From Actinomycetota bacterium (GTDB lineage Bacteria > Actinomycetota > CADDZG01 > JAHWKV01): a DNA stretch of 9,014 nt. The stretch lies in NCBI GenBank assembly GCA_019347725.1, contig JAHWKV010000022.1, forward strand, positions 1 through 9,014, read 5' to 3'. The notes under the pieces are model-generated. The model was not told the DNA's origin and searched no databases. It worked only from the letters and a program-made list of their open reading frames with translations. Both the position numbers and the translations under genes were made by a program. This document shows, piece after piece, positions 1 to 6,242 of this stretch (position 1 is its first letter; every line of letters starts with the position of its first letter).

Positions 1-687
1 GAGGACAACTGGATGTTGGTCGGCGACGACCGTAGCGACCATATGGGCTTTACTCTTGAGCCGAAAAACACCACTTTGTACCGCAGCGGCCATCCGCAGG
101 CGGGAGGAAATCTCGGCGTCCAGTCATCCACCAACGGTAAGGACTGGGAGCAGTTGAGCGAGGTTGCCGATCCGCCGGTCGACTTTCACGCTATGACCCT
201 TAGCCATGCCGACCCGGAGATGATGTTCGGCTGGGACTCCGGGGGCAGAGGGCTGTTTAAATCCGGCGACGGCGGGCGTTCCTGGCAAGCGCTTTCCCCG
301 CAGGGCCTGCAAGGTCCCATACTCTCGTTCGCCGGACCGGCAAAAAAGAATGTGGTATTCGCAGGAACGACTGTGGGCCTTTTTCGCTCGGACGACTCCG
401 CCGGGACCTGGAACCCGGTTATTGAACAAGGGGCCACAACGGTAGGGGTTAACCCCACGGACGCCAACCATCTGTACATATACACGGAGCAAAAGGGCAT
501 GCAGAGAAGCACTGACGGCGGCCAAACCTTTACACCGGCGTCAAAGGGCATGCCGGATTCACAAGTGATCGGCACCATAGCAATCAGCGGCGAAGATCCG
601 CAGCGAGCTTACGCGGCCGGTGCCACGACCATCTACCAGACGATCGACGGCGGTGACTCTTGGTCCGCCATTCGCAAGGGAAGCTAG
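1..687 (+). CDS. Asp-box beta-propeller exported protein, F510_1955 glycosylhydrolase-like (5' end missing)
   Basis: The reading frame is open from the first base, so the N-terminus lies outside the window; an internal ATG at 13 is not the likely start. The visible 228 residues carry repeated sialidase-type Asp boxes (S/T-x-D-x-G-x-x-W/F): SGDGGRSW, STDGGQTF and TIDGGDSW, plus degenerate copies STNGKDW and SDDSAGTW. This indicates blades of a beta-propeller. The DHMGF and SGHP segments resemble proteins annotated as F510_1955 family glycosylhydrolases, recalled from memory. Such proteins are usually secreted, and their substrate is unknown; Asp boxes are structural and do not prove hydrolase activity. 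I see no LPXTG- or LAXTG-type sorting signal at the C-terminus, which ends RKGS. It is convergent with the copper gene copCD, 44 bp apart. Confidence is high for the fold and moderate for the family name. Confidence 0.8.
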   Translation, partial: EDNWMLVGDDRSDHMGFTLEPKNTTLYRSGHPQAGGNLGVQSSTNGKDWEQLSEVADPPVDFHAMTLSHADPEMMFGWDSGGRGLFKSGDGGRSWQALSPQGLQGPILSFAGPAKKNVVFAGTTVGLFRSDDSAGTWNPVIEQGATTVGVNPTDANHLYIYTEQKGMQRSTDGGQTFTPASKGMPDSQVIGTIAISGEDPQRAYAAGATTIYQTIDGGDSWSAIRKGS

Positions 688-690
688 CTT

Positions 691-716
691 AGGACTGCTC
701 GGTACAGCATGGTCCT
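691..716. terminator. Possible bidirectional terminator hairpin between convergent genes
   Basis: AGGAC (691-695) pairs with GTCCT (712-716), and GCT (697-699) pairs with AGC (706-708), around a 6-nt loop with a small asymmetric internal loop. It sits in the 44-bp gap between the stop codons of two convergent genes, where a shared terminator is expected. There is no U-tract, so a classical intrinsic terminator is not shown. Confidence 0.35.
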
Positions 717-721
717 TGCCT

Positions 722-731
722 GTGACGTCAC
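722..731. other. Perfect 10-bp palindrome GTGACGTCAC
   Basis: GTGACGTCAC is its own reverse complement and directly abuts the copCD stop codon at 732-734. It could be a protein-binding site, part of a termination structure, or chance. No second copy was noticed in the window. Confidence 0.4.
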
Positions 732-2879
732 CTACTCACGCGGGGGCCGAATGTCGAAGCTCTCGCCGTAATCGCGGTAGAAGTGGTCCATGATGTGACC
801 TTGGGCACGCATCTGTTGGCTCTTTAGCACCATCTGCGATGGGTCAACCTGCAGCCTGAACCACGCCGGAAGGTCGGGCCGCAAAAAGGCGATCTCCAGC
901 AGATCGCGGCCATCCACCATACGCGTCCCCAGGACACGCACGGCTACCCGATCACGCCAAAACGACCGGTAGTAATTCTTAGGCCACTTAAAGCCCGAGC
1001 CCGGCCACGATCCCTCCGTCCAGGCCGCGTCGGGTTCGGACTGGCGAAAACGCTGCTTTCCGATGACGACCTGCCGGGTCTGGTTGATGGCGATCGTCAT
1101 CTTGTCCGGAGCCTCGAAGACATATTCGCTGCGCACCTGTGGTCCGCCCACCTCGCCGGTCAACTCCTCCCGCATCCGCGCTGAGGTGACTTGCTCCATC
1201 GCCGCGATGACATTCTGCAGCTCCTCATCGCCATCCGGGGCCGGCAAGGAAAGGGTCTCTTGGATTTTGGCCGGTCCCCGGTTCGAGTCAAAAGACACCT
1301 CGAAATTCCAGCGACCCTCAGAGTCGATGACGCCCTCGCCTTTAAAGCAACCCAATCCACAGGGCCCGAGTGGAACCTCAAGTTTTGAGCCGTTATCGGC
1401 CACCGCGGTGAGGGTGGCACCCCGTAATCCGTCGCCGGCATCAACGCCTAGTACATCGATTCGAACGTCGATCGACCCGGGTTTGGGAGGGGCTATGGTG
1501 AGCCCCACAACGAACGGCCCGGAGGCCCGGGCGACGGAAAGCGCATCGCCTCCCGCCATCCGAGCAAGAGTATCGAGTTCGTCGCCGCCGCCGGTAGCCT
1601 CGGCCTCCCCAGGCGGGTTGGGAAAGCTGACCAAAGTTGTCGCCAGAGCCAGGGCGAAAGCGGCCGCTCCCACTTCGCTTCTAATCGCAAACTTTAAACC
1701 CGTCGCCCGGTTCCCCGAGCCACGCCGCATGGCATAATGCGTGAGCCCAAGCGCCGCCATTACGCCAAAAACTCCAATCTTTAGTGCTACAACACGTCCA
1801 TACGATGTGGTCGCCAGGTCACTTAGGTGACCCAGCTCGATCAGAGCGTTGGCCGATCCGGTCAGCGCCACCACGGCCGCGGCGCCAACCGCGTAAGGCG
1901 TGAATTCCCGCAGCACCGTTCGCAGTTGGTGGGAGGAAACAGCCGCAGCGACGATGGCGAAGACCCACACGCCCACGCCTCCCAGATGCAGTGCGAACGA
2001 CAGGGTTGCCGCAGCCGGATTGGAAGAAGACGCGGCGTGTCCGGATGCGGCCTCGCTGACCACAGCGACCAGCGCTAAAAACCCGCTGGGCCCGGTCCTT
2101 GCGGATCCCAGCAATACAGCCAAAGCGGCGACCGACATAAGTGCCAGGCGCCATAGACCAGACCGTCCACCGAATAACACGTCGCCGACGGCAGCCAGCG
2201 ACCCGGAAGCGACAAGGGCCGACGAAGCGACGGACAGCACCACCCCACTGAAGGCAAGCATGGGACCGGCCCGCAGGATCAACCGAAGCCTCTGCTGCGG
2301 CACGTCGATGCGCTGGGCAACTTTGGCGAGCAGAGTTGAGCCGATCCACAGGCTGAGACCGGTTAGGGCCAGGAACCGGCCGAGTAGCCCGAGCCACCCC
2401 TCTGAATCCACCGGCCCGGACCTAACGGTCTCGTCGCCTGCGGTCGAGGTTCCGATGCCAAACGAGTAGCTCCCGTGCAAGGAGTGCCCGTCAACGGCCG
2501 ACACCGTCGTCCACTCCACCCGGTACTTGTCCGGGCCCAGTAAGCCCAGTTTTCGCTTCATAGCCCGCTCGTCGCCGGTCACCGCTGCAGTCCCCGGCTC
2601 GGCGACATCGGCCCCGGTCGAATCCAGTACGCGAATCTCGCTCAAGCGTAAGTTGAGGGGCTCGTTAAAGCGAAGCACTACCGCGCCGGGCGCCTGAGGA
2701 AGGCCGCTTCCCGGTGCGGGGGTGGCGCTAACCAGGTCGGCGTGAGCAGCCACCGGCGATGCGGTGGCTACAACAAACGAAAGTCCCACCAGCAGGCCCA
2801 AAGCGGTCTTGCTCAGCACCGAGCCGACCGCCCTTGTTGTAGCTGCAAGGTTCCAGATAGCGCCTCGCCCCCTAATCAC
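732..2879 (-). CDS. copCD: CopC-CopD fusion copper protein with C-terminal LolA/LppX-like region
   Basis: This 715-residue protein has a signal peptide (about 18-45, VAA before His46), a CopC domain (about 46-143), a CopD membrane domain of about eight helices (about 160-425), and a long extracytoplasmic tail. CopC domains bind Cu(II) through the mature N-terminal His and a D-x-H motif; His46 and the VDGH pair D130/H132 fit. CopD helices carry SGHAASS and HLGGVGVW, whose His residues are candidate copper ligands for transport across the membrane. The tail has an Ig-like stretch with a CGLGC pair, then about 165 residues ending HIMDHFYRDYG and PP, resembling LolA/LppX-type domains. The start is GTG at 2879, chosen because it gives a full signal peptide; no good ribosome site precedes it. 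The gene is divergent from blaI across 37 bp and convergent with the propeller gene. Whether it imports copper or supports tolerance cannot be told from sequence. Confidence 0.9.
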   Translation of the reverse strand: MIRGRGAIWNLAATTRAVGSVLSKTALGLLVGLSFVVATASPVAAHADLVSATPAPGSGLPQAPGAVVLRFNEPLNLRLSEIRVLDSTGADVAEPGTAAVTGDERAMKRKLGLLGPDKYRVEWTTVSAVDGHSLHGSYSFGIGTSTAGDETVRSGPVDSEGWLGLLGRFLALTGLSLWIGSTLLAKVAQRIDVPQQRLRLILRAGPMLAFSGVVLSVASSALVASGSLAAVGDVLFGGRSGLWRLALMSVAALAVLLGSARTGPSGFLALVAVVSEAASGHAASSSNPAAATLSFALHLGGVGVWVFAIVAAAVSSHQLRTVLREFTPYAVGAAAVVALTGSANALIELGHLSDLATTSYGRVVALKIGVFGVMAALGLTHYAMRRGSGNRATGLKFAIRSEVGAAAFALALATTLVSFPNPPGEAEATGGGDELDTLARMAGGDALSVARASGPFVVGLTIAPPKPGSIDVRIDVLGVDAGDGLRGATLTAVADNGSKLEVPLGPCGLGCFKGEGVIDSEGRWNFEVSFDSNRGPAKIQETLSLPAPDGDEELQNVIAAMEQVTSARMREELTGEVGGPQVRSEYVFEAPDKMTIAINQTRQVVIGKQRFRQSEPDAAWTEGSWPGSGFKWPKNYYRSFWRDRVAVRVLGTRMVDGRDLLEIAFLRPDLPAWFRLQVDPSQMVLKSQQMRAQGHIMDHFYRDYGESFDIRPPRE

Positions 2880-2896
2880 TCCGACGTACCGTCGTA
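2880..2896 (-). promoter_or_regulatory. Degenerate BlaI-type operator between copCD and blaI
   Basis: Read on the minus strand this is TACGACGGTACGTCGGA. The left half TACGAC is identical to that of the site at 6950-6966 and one base from the two best sites; the right half is degenerate. It directly abuts the copCD start codon and covers the expected copCD transcription start, so a bound repressor could block copCD and perhaps blaI itself. This is the weakest of the four sites. Confidence 0.4.
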
Positions 2897-2900
2897 TTCA

Positions 2901-2906
2901 ATTGTA
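2901..2906 (-). promoter_or_regulatory. Candidate -10 box for copCD
   Basis: On the minus strand the box reads TACAAT (TANNNT). Transcription would start about 7 nt downstream, giving a leader of about 14 nt before the GTG at 2879. It overlaps the plus-strand -10 box of blaI. No convincing -35 box was seen. Confidence 0.4.
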
Positions 2907-2910
2907 GAAT
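2905..2910 (+). promoter_or_regulatory. -10 box of a probable leaderless blaI promoter
   Basis: TAGAAT ends 6 nt before the ATG at 2917. That spacing puts the transcription start on or next to the A of the start codon, as in actinobacterial leaderless mRNAs. No Shine-Dalgarno sequence precedes the ATG, which agrees. The -35 region is weak. An imperfect inverted repeat, ATTC-N7-GAAT (2896-2910), overlaps the box. Confidence 0.55.
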
Positions 2911-2916
2911 CCGGTT

Positions 2917-3336
2917 ATGATCCCAAGCACAGTGCACAGGCCATCGGCGCAGGAGGAAGACCGCTTGAAGGGTGCTCGACTCGGCGAGTTGGAGCTTGCG
3001 ATCATGGACTACGTGTGGGAACTAAACCGGCCCATCACCGTGCCGGAGGTTCACGAGCACCTGATCACGAAGCGGCGACTCGCCTACACCAGCACCATGA
3101 CTGTGATGAGCCGGCTGCACGACAAAGGCCTGCTGGGCCGAAGCGAAGAGCGGCGACCCTATACGTACTGGCCGGCACTCAGCCGGGAGGACTACTCCGC
3201 CGAACTCATGATCGGCGTGCTTTCGGAGTTCGGTGACCATAAGGCTGCGTTGGCCCGGTTCGTCGAACGGGTCGAGCCGGACGATGCCGAGCTGCTCCGG
3301 GACCTCGTCTTAAAGGGCAGGAAGCGTCGAGAGTGA
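2917..3336 (+). CDS. blaI: BlaI/MecI/CopY-family transcriptional repressor
   Basis: The 139-residue product has the length and plan of the penicillinase-repressor family: a winged-helix DNA-binding domain at about residues 20-90 and a short C-terminal dimerisation helix region. The segment LGELELAIMDYVW opens the domain, and AYTSTMTVMSRLHDKGLLGR holds the recognition helix. Family members bind dyad operators and are released when a partner M56 protease is activated. CopY copper repressors of Firmicutes instead carry a C-terminal CxC...CxC zinc/copper site; this protein has no Cys, so direct copper sensing is unlikely. It overlaps the M56 gene by 4 nt (GTGA), pointing to translational coupling. 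Four operator-like sites in the window, one next to its own promoter, make it the likely regulator of copCD, the sortase, the Cys-rich operon and perhaps tlpA. Family assignment is firm; the regulon is inferred. Confidence 0.92.
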   Translation: MIPSTVHRPSAQEEDRLKGARLGELELAIMDYVWELNRPITVPEVHEHLITKRRLAYTSTMTVMSRLHDKGLLGRSEERRPYTYWPALSREDYSAELMIGVLSEFGDHKAALARFVERVEPDDAELLRDLVLKGRKRRE

Positions 3337-4271
3337 AGTTCGCCATTTTGTTCGGCGGCTGGATCGCTCTGGCGGCGCTGGTCAGTCCGGCTGGATCCCG
3401 ATTCATCTGGAGATTTAGACCACGAGTGCAAGCGGTGGTTGCGATCGCTGCCAACACCGCACTGGCGCTCGTTCCCGTCTCCGCGCTGGCGGTGGCACTA
3501 TCGACCGCCCTGGCGCAGATTCCGGCCTCCGAGTCGTTCCTGGATCGTTGCGGCATGCTGTTGATGGGCCTGGTGGACAAACCGCTCGCCAACCCCGGCG
3601 CGTCGCTGACACTGCTACTGCTGGCGCTAGCGCCCCTTGGCTTGGCCGTTGGAGTGATCAGGGCGTGGAGAAGCCAGGCCGCATCCCGTAAATTCGCTCA
3701 AACAGGCACCGACACTTTGGTTCTCGCCGGCTCGGACCAACATTTTGCCTTCACCGCGGGGCTAATCCGTCCACGCGTCGTAATCTCCCAGGGACTTATG
3801 GATCAAATGCGGTCCGAGTGGCAGCCGGTCGTCCTTGCCCATGAGGAGGCCCACCGTCGGGGCCGTCACCCATTGGTCATCTTCATCTGCGAAGCAATCG
3901 CGCTCGGAATCCCGCTCTTGCCGTTTAGGTGGGTTGCGGATATGGTCCGGGCCAGCCTTGAGTCACTGGCCGACGAGCACGCGGCCCGCGCTCTCGGCGA
4001 CCGGACGCTGGTAGCAGAAGCCATCGCCGGCCTGGCCCTGGAGTCGGTCGGCGCCACACTCGGCTTCGAAGGTAACGAAGTAGCTCGAGTGCGTCGGCTG
4101 CTCACCGATACGCATTCGACGCATCCTGCGATTGCTACGGCTCTCGTTATAGGAGTCTTCGGCCTTATTGGCTTCTCGGGTGCCCACCTAGCGCACTGCG
4201 GGGACGAATCGGTCCGGGAGCTGCAAGTCGCTCAGTGTCAGCTCAGTAGCAGCTCAACCATTTCGGACTAG
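3333..4271 (+). CDS. M56 (BlaR1/MecR1-type) membrane metallopeptidase without a beta-lactam sensor domain
   Basis: The 312-residue protein has membrane segments at about 2-20, 33-60 and 90-110, a cytoplasmic zinc-protease domain, and a last helix at about 263-283. The zinc motif HEEAH is at 170-174 (HExxH), with Glu210 in LESLADEHAA as the likely third ligand. BlaR1/MecR1 proteins cleave or trigger cleavage of their BlaI partner on receiving an external signal. BlaR1 carries a large C-terminal penicillin-binding sensor; here the last helix is followed by only about 29 residues. That tail contains His285, His288, Cys289 and Cys302, a set of possible metal or thiol-redox ligands. The start is GTG at 3333, overlapping the blaI stop codon by 4 nt. 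Given the copper genes around it, a copper or redox signal is plausible, but this is inference. Confidence 0.88.
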   Translation: MKFAILFGGWIALAALVSPAGSRFIWRFRPRVQAVVAIAANTALALVPVSALAVALSTALAQIPASESFLDRCGMLLMGLVDKPLANPGASLTLLLLALAPLGLAVGVIRAWRSQAASRKFAQTGTDTLVLAGSDQHFAFTAGLIRPRVVISQGLMDQMRSEWQPVVLAHEEAHRRGRHPLVIFICEAIALGIPLLPFRWVADMVRASLESLADEHAARALGDRTLVAEAIAGLALESVGATLGFEGNEVARVRRLLTDTHSTHPAIATALVIGVFGLIGFSGAHLAHCGDESVRELQVAQCQLSSSSTISD

Positions 4272-4314
4272 CCGATCATCTCCGGCCTCAAATGAATGAA
4301 CGTCGTCATCCCCC

Positions 4315-4333
4315 GGCGCACGCCATCTGCGCC
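4315..4333. terminator. Hairpin between convergent M56 and sortase genes
   Basis: GGCGCA (4315-4320) and TGCGCC (4328-4333) form a 6-bp stem with a 7-nt loop in the 85-bp gap between the two convergent stop codons. There is no T-run on either side, so it may be only a weak or factor-assisted terminator. Confidence 0.4.
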
Positions 4334-4356
4334 TCCGGCAATCCAATCCGACCGCG

Positions 4357-5085
4357 TTAAATCGGGCCATCGATCTCATCCGCCAGCGGTGAGGTCGTTT
4401 GCAGTCCGACAGGGGTTTCGACTAACTCTGCCACGATGATCAGGCGTTGAGCCGCCGAGAACTTTGGCGTGCAGGTGATCAACGTAAGGCGAGCATCATC
4501 GGTCTTGGCGAGTACTCCCACCTCCGCGGGATCGACGGCCTTGGATTCGCTCACTATGTACGTGAACTGTCGCCGCTGCCCGTCTATAACATTTATCTGG
4601 TTACCTACTTCCAGCTGGTCCAGATCAAAAAAGGGCGCCCCGTAGGTGGTTCGGTGGCCGGCGACTACGAAGTTGCCCAGATGGCCGGGCATAGCGCTGT
4701 CGGGATAGTGTCCCGGACCCTTCTTTAGAGCCTCCACCCCAATGCCTTCCACCATGGCAACGTCCATGCCAATCTTGGGTATCTGCATCAGGCCGAAAGC
4801 ATCACCGGGGTCCGCAACCTCTGCAACCTCGGTGGTGGTGCTCCACCGTGCCTCGAGATCCTCCGCCAGCGCACTCTGTTGCCGGTCCGTGATGAAATTT
4901 GTACCTATAAGCTGGTACGCGAGGAACAACACGACCAGAGCACCAACCGCCATGAAAATGCGGCCGACGACACGCAGTCCCGATGTACGAGCCGGCCTTT
5001 GCGGCAACCTGCGGTCTTCTACGCCCTGGCTATCTGCAATGCGCTCTGCCTGATCTACGGCCAGATCATTCTCCCTCCATCGCAC
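4357..5085 (-). CDS. Class E sortase
   Basis: The 242-residue protein has a charged cytoplasmic N-terminus, one membrane anchor (about 38-60) and an extracellular sortase domain (about 95-225). The catalytic residues are visible: His144 in AGHRTTYGAPF, Cys205 in TLITCTPKFS and Arg214 in AAQRLI. The YGAPF and TLITCTPKFSA signatures match class E, the actinobacterial housekeeping-like class that typically cuts LAXTG signals and joins the protein to the cell wall. The start is GTG at 5085. An ATG at 5080 is out of frame. No protein complete in this window ends in a sorting signal, so its substrate lies elsewhere or in the parts cut off. An operator-like site sits 7 bp upstream, and the Met-rich gene ends 72 bp upstream in the same direction, so some read-through from that operon is possible. 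The sorting specificity is inferred from class. Confidence 0.9.
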   Translation of the reverse strand: MRWRENDLAVDQAERIADSQGVEDRRLPQRPARTSGLRVVGRIFMAVGALVVLFLAYQLIGTNFITDRQQSALAEDLEARWSTTTEVAEVADPGDAFGLMQIPKIGMDVAMVEGIGVEALKKGPGHYPDSAMPGHLGNFVVAGHRTTYGAPFFDLDQLEVGNQINVIDGQRRQFTYIVSESKAVDPAEVGVLAKTDDARLTLITCTPKFSAAQRLIIVAELVETPVGLQTTSPLADEIDGPI

Positions 5086-5091
5086 CGTTGC

Positions 5092-5108
5092 TACTACATA
5101 GCATAGTA
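5092..5108. promoter_or_regulatory. BlaI-type operator overlapping the sortase promoter
   Basis: TACTACATAGCATAGTA has TACTA and TAGTA arms around 7 nt and fits TACKAC-N5-ATAGTA exactly. It lies 7 bp upstream of the sortase GTG. On the minus strand it contains two possible -10 boxes, TACTAT (5103-5108) and TATGCT (5100-5105), so a bound repressor would cover the promoter. The spacing predicts a very short or absent leader. Confidence 0.7.
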
Positions 5109-5157
5109 CTCTAAGCGCAACCCTCTGCGACTAAGCTCGGCGTACCCCCCTAGACCA

Positions 5158-5535
5158 TTAATCCGCGGTGCTTTTGTCGCCCATGGTGTCGCAAACGTTT
5201 CGGCAGTCATCCATGACGTTTCCGCCTTTGGGGGTATTGCCCATCATGCCTCCGCCCATACTGGAGCCATGCATGACGTCTCCGCCCATTGAGCCTCCCG
5301 TTTTACCGCTGCCCATCATCGACCACATGGCTGCCATGTCCTCGTCACCCATCATGGACATCATTTCTTCCATGCTCATACCGTCCATCATGTGCTGCAT
5401 GTCCCGGTCACCGCCGTGTGTACTGGGAGGCTCCGGACCCGCGGCGTGCAAAGGTCCTGCTACCAACAGCACACTGGAACCAAGAGCCATGAAAGCGGCC
5501 GCTGCCACGACCTTCCATGACTTCCTGCTGGTCAT
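5158..5535 (-). CDS. Small Met-rich exported protein, probable copper binder
   Basis: From ATG 5535 the product is 125 residues: a signal peptide (about 1-31, hydrophobic core AAAAFMALGSSVLLVAG) followed by a low-complexity mature chain. About 20 of its roughly 94 mature residues are Met, arranged as MM, MxM and MxxM pairs such as QHMMDGMSMEEMMSMMG and MHGSSMGGGMMG, with His40, His48 and His89 among them. Two Cys lie near the end (C111, C115; CRNVC). Clustered Met and His outside the membrane is typical of Cu(I)-binding chains, and the neighbours are copper genes. I do not recognise a named family. The reading frame stays open back to 5628, but the signal peptide and a GAGG site 5 nt before ATG 5535 favour the shorter form. 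It is the last gene of the 6840-5158 operon. Confidence 0.72.
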   Translation of the reverse strand: MTSRKSWKVVAAAAFMALGSSVLLVAGPLHAAGPEPPSTHGGDRDMQHMMDGMSMEEMMSMMGDEDMAAMWSMMGSGKTGGSMGGDVMHGSSMGGGMMGNTPKGGNVMDDCRNVCDTMGDKSTAD

Positions 5536-5540
5536 TGGCA

Positions 5541-5563
5541 CCTCGTCCAGTTCAAACCTCCTT
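5541..5563 (-). promoter_or_regulatory. Two ribosome-binding sites ahead of the Met-rich gene
   Basis: GAGG (5541-5544) is 5 nt before ATG 5535 and decides that start. A stronger, near-perfect AAGGAGG (5557-5563) lies about 21 nt before the ATG, too far to serve it. It is 6 nt before an in-frame CTG at 5550. Either it is a standby site or a rare CTG start adds five residues. Confidence 0.5.
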
Positions 5564-5584
5564 AGAAAAACTTCGTCCAAACTG

Positions 5585-5601
5585 GGCCGTTCCACACGGC
5601 C
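5585..5601 (-). other. Intercistronic hairpin upstream of the Met-rich gene
   Basis: GGCCGT (5585-5590) and ACGGCC (5596-5601) form a GC-rich 6-bp stem with a 5-nt loop, in the gap between the CPLC membrane gene and the Met-rich gene. On the transcript a TTTTTCT stretch follows about 15 nt later, just before the AAGGAGG. It may set the relative output of the last gene by partial termination or mRNA protection. Confidence 0.35.
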
Positions 5602-5624
5602 GTTTACTGGACCGCGTCGGTCGA

Positions 5625-6242
5625 TCATCTAAACGCCGGTTCGTTCACCAGCACCATCCAGGCCAGCACGCTTGCTATGAGCACGGCCGCAACTGTGAGC
5701 CCGACAACGTCCCGGCGCTTTGACGGAGCAGCGGTTGCGCATGCGCCCACGTCCTGCGATCCGCTACAGGCCCGGAGGGCAGCCAAGGAGCGGGACAACG
5801 TAAACGCCATTACCCCTGCCGCAGCCACCCACAGCTCGAGACCACCAAATGGAAGCGCAGCCAGGCCCGAGCTGACCCCCAACAGCGTCAGCAGATAGGC
5901 CCCACACAGCGGGCAACCGGCCGCAAAGGCACCGGTCGCGGCTCCCACCGCATTGCCTGCCTGGGCACGAGATCTCAACTTAGCGCGCCGCAGGGTCAGC
6001 AGGACGCCGAAGTTCAGGCCGAACAACCCGAAGCTGAGGGGCATCAGCGTCAAAACTGCCGCCAGATAGGCGGGCTCCGTGCTCATTGAGTCGGCAAGGC
6101 GCCCAAAGTCCGACACACGGCTTAGCAACCCGTAGTAAACGGCCGCGAGGCCGAGCACTCCTGCGAGCGAGGCGGCGAGAAAATCTGCGCGCCCTAGCAG
6201 GGACCGCAAGCCTGTAACCCTTACGTCCTCCTTAAGCTCCAT
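5625..6242 (-). CDS. Polytopic membrane protein with an intramembrane CPLC motif, function unknown
   Basis: From ATG 6242 the product is 205 residues with about five membrane helices (about 20-40, 58-84, 98-122, 126-152, 178-200). The striking feature is AAGCPLCGAYLLTLLG: Cys110 and Cys113 form a CPxC pair at the head of helix three or within it, followed by GLAALPFGGLE. CPx and CxxC motifs in membranes are used for Cu(I) transfer (as in P1B ATPases) or dithiol redox chemistry (as in CcdA); either would suit this locus. Two more Cys (159, 168) lie in the loop before the last helix. I do not recognise a named family. A GTG at 6272 would add ten residues; ATG 6242 is preferred because the overlap with the upstream gene stop is then only 11 nt. 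It is co-transcribed with the Cys-rich gene before it and the Met-rich gene after it. Confidence 0.75.
   Translation of the reverse strand: MELKEDVRVTGLRSLLGRADFLAASLAGVLGLAAVYYGLLSRVSDFGRLADSMSTEPAYLAAVLTLMPLSFGLFGLNFGVLLTLRRAKLRSRAQAGNAVGAATGAFAAGCPLCGAYLLTLLGVSSGLAALPFGGLELWVAAAGVMAFTLSRSLAALRACSGSQDVGACATAAPSKRRDVVGLTVAAVLIASVLAWMVLVNEPAFR

Noticed and set aside
1063..1737. Long plus-strand open frame opposite copCD, and similar open frames opposite other genes
   Set aside because: GC-rich genes commonly leave antisense frames open. The peptides show no domains, and the opposite strand encodes a convincing conserved protein.
2340..2400. LALTG in the CopCD protein, also matching LAXTG
   Set aside because: It lies in the first membrane helix of the CopD domain, far from the C-terminus; a chance match.
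2917..4271. A beta-lactam resistance regulator reading of the BlaI/M56 pair
   Set aside because: No beta-lactamase or penicillin-binding gene is present, and the M56 protein lacks the penicillin-binding sensor domain. The operators lie on copper and thiol genes instead.
5536..5628. In-frame upstream stretch with PSLDEVFL, resembling the end of ABC transporter ATPases
   Set aside because: Only eight residues match, and the nearby sequence contains a local near-repeat (LDEV twice) that explains the frame. With no other ATPase motif, this is treated as untranslated spacer.
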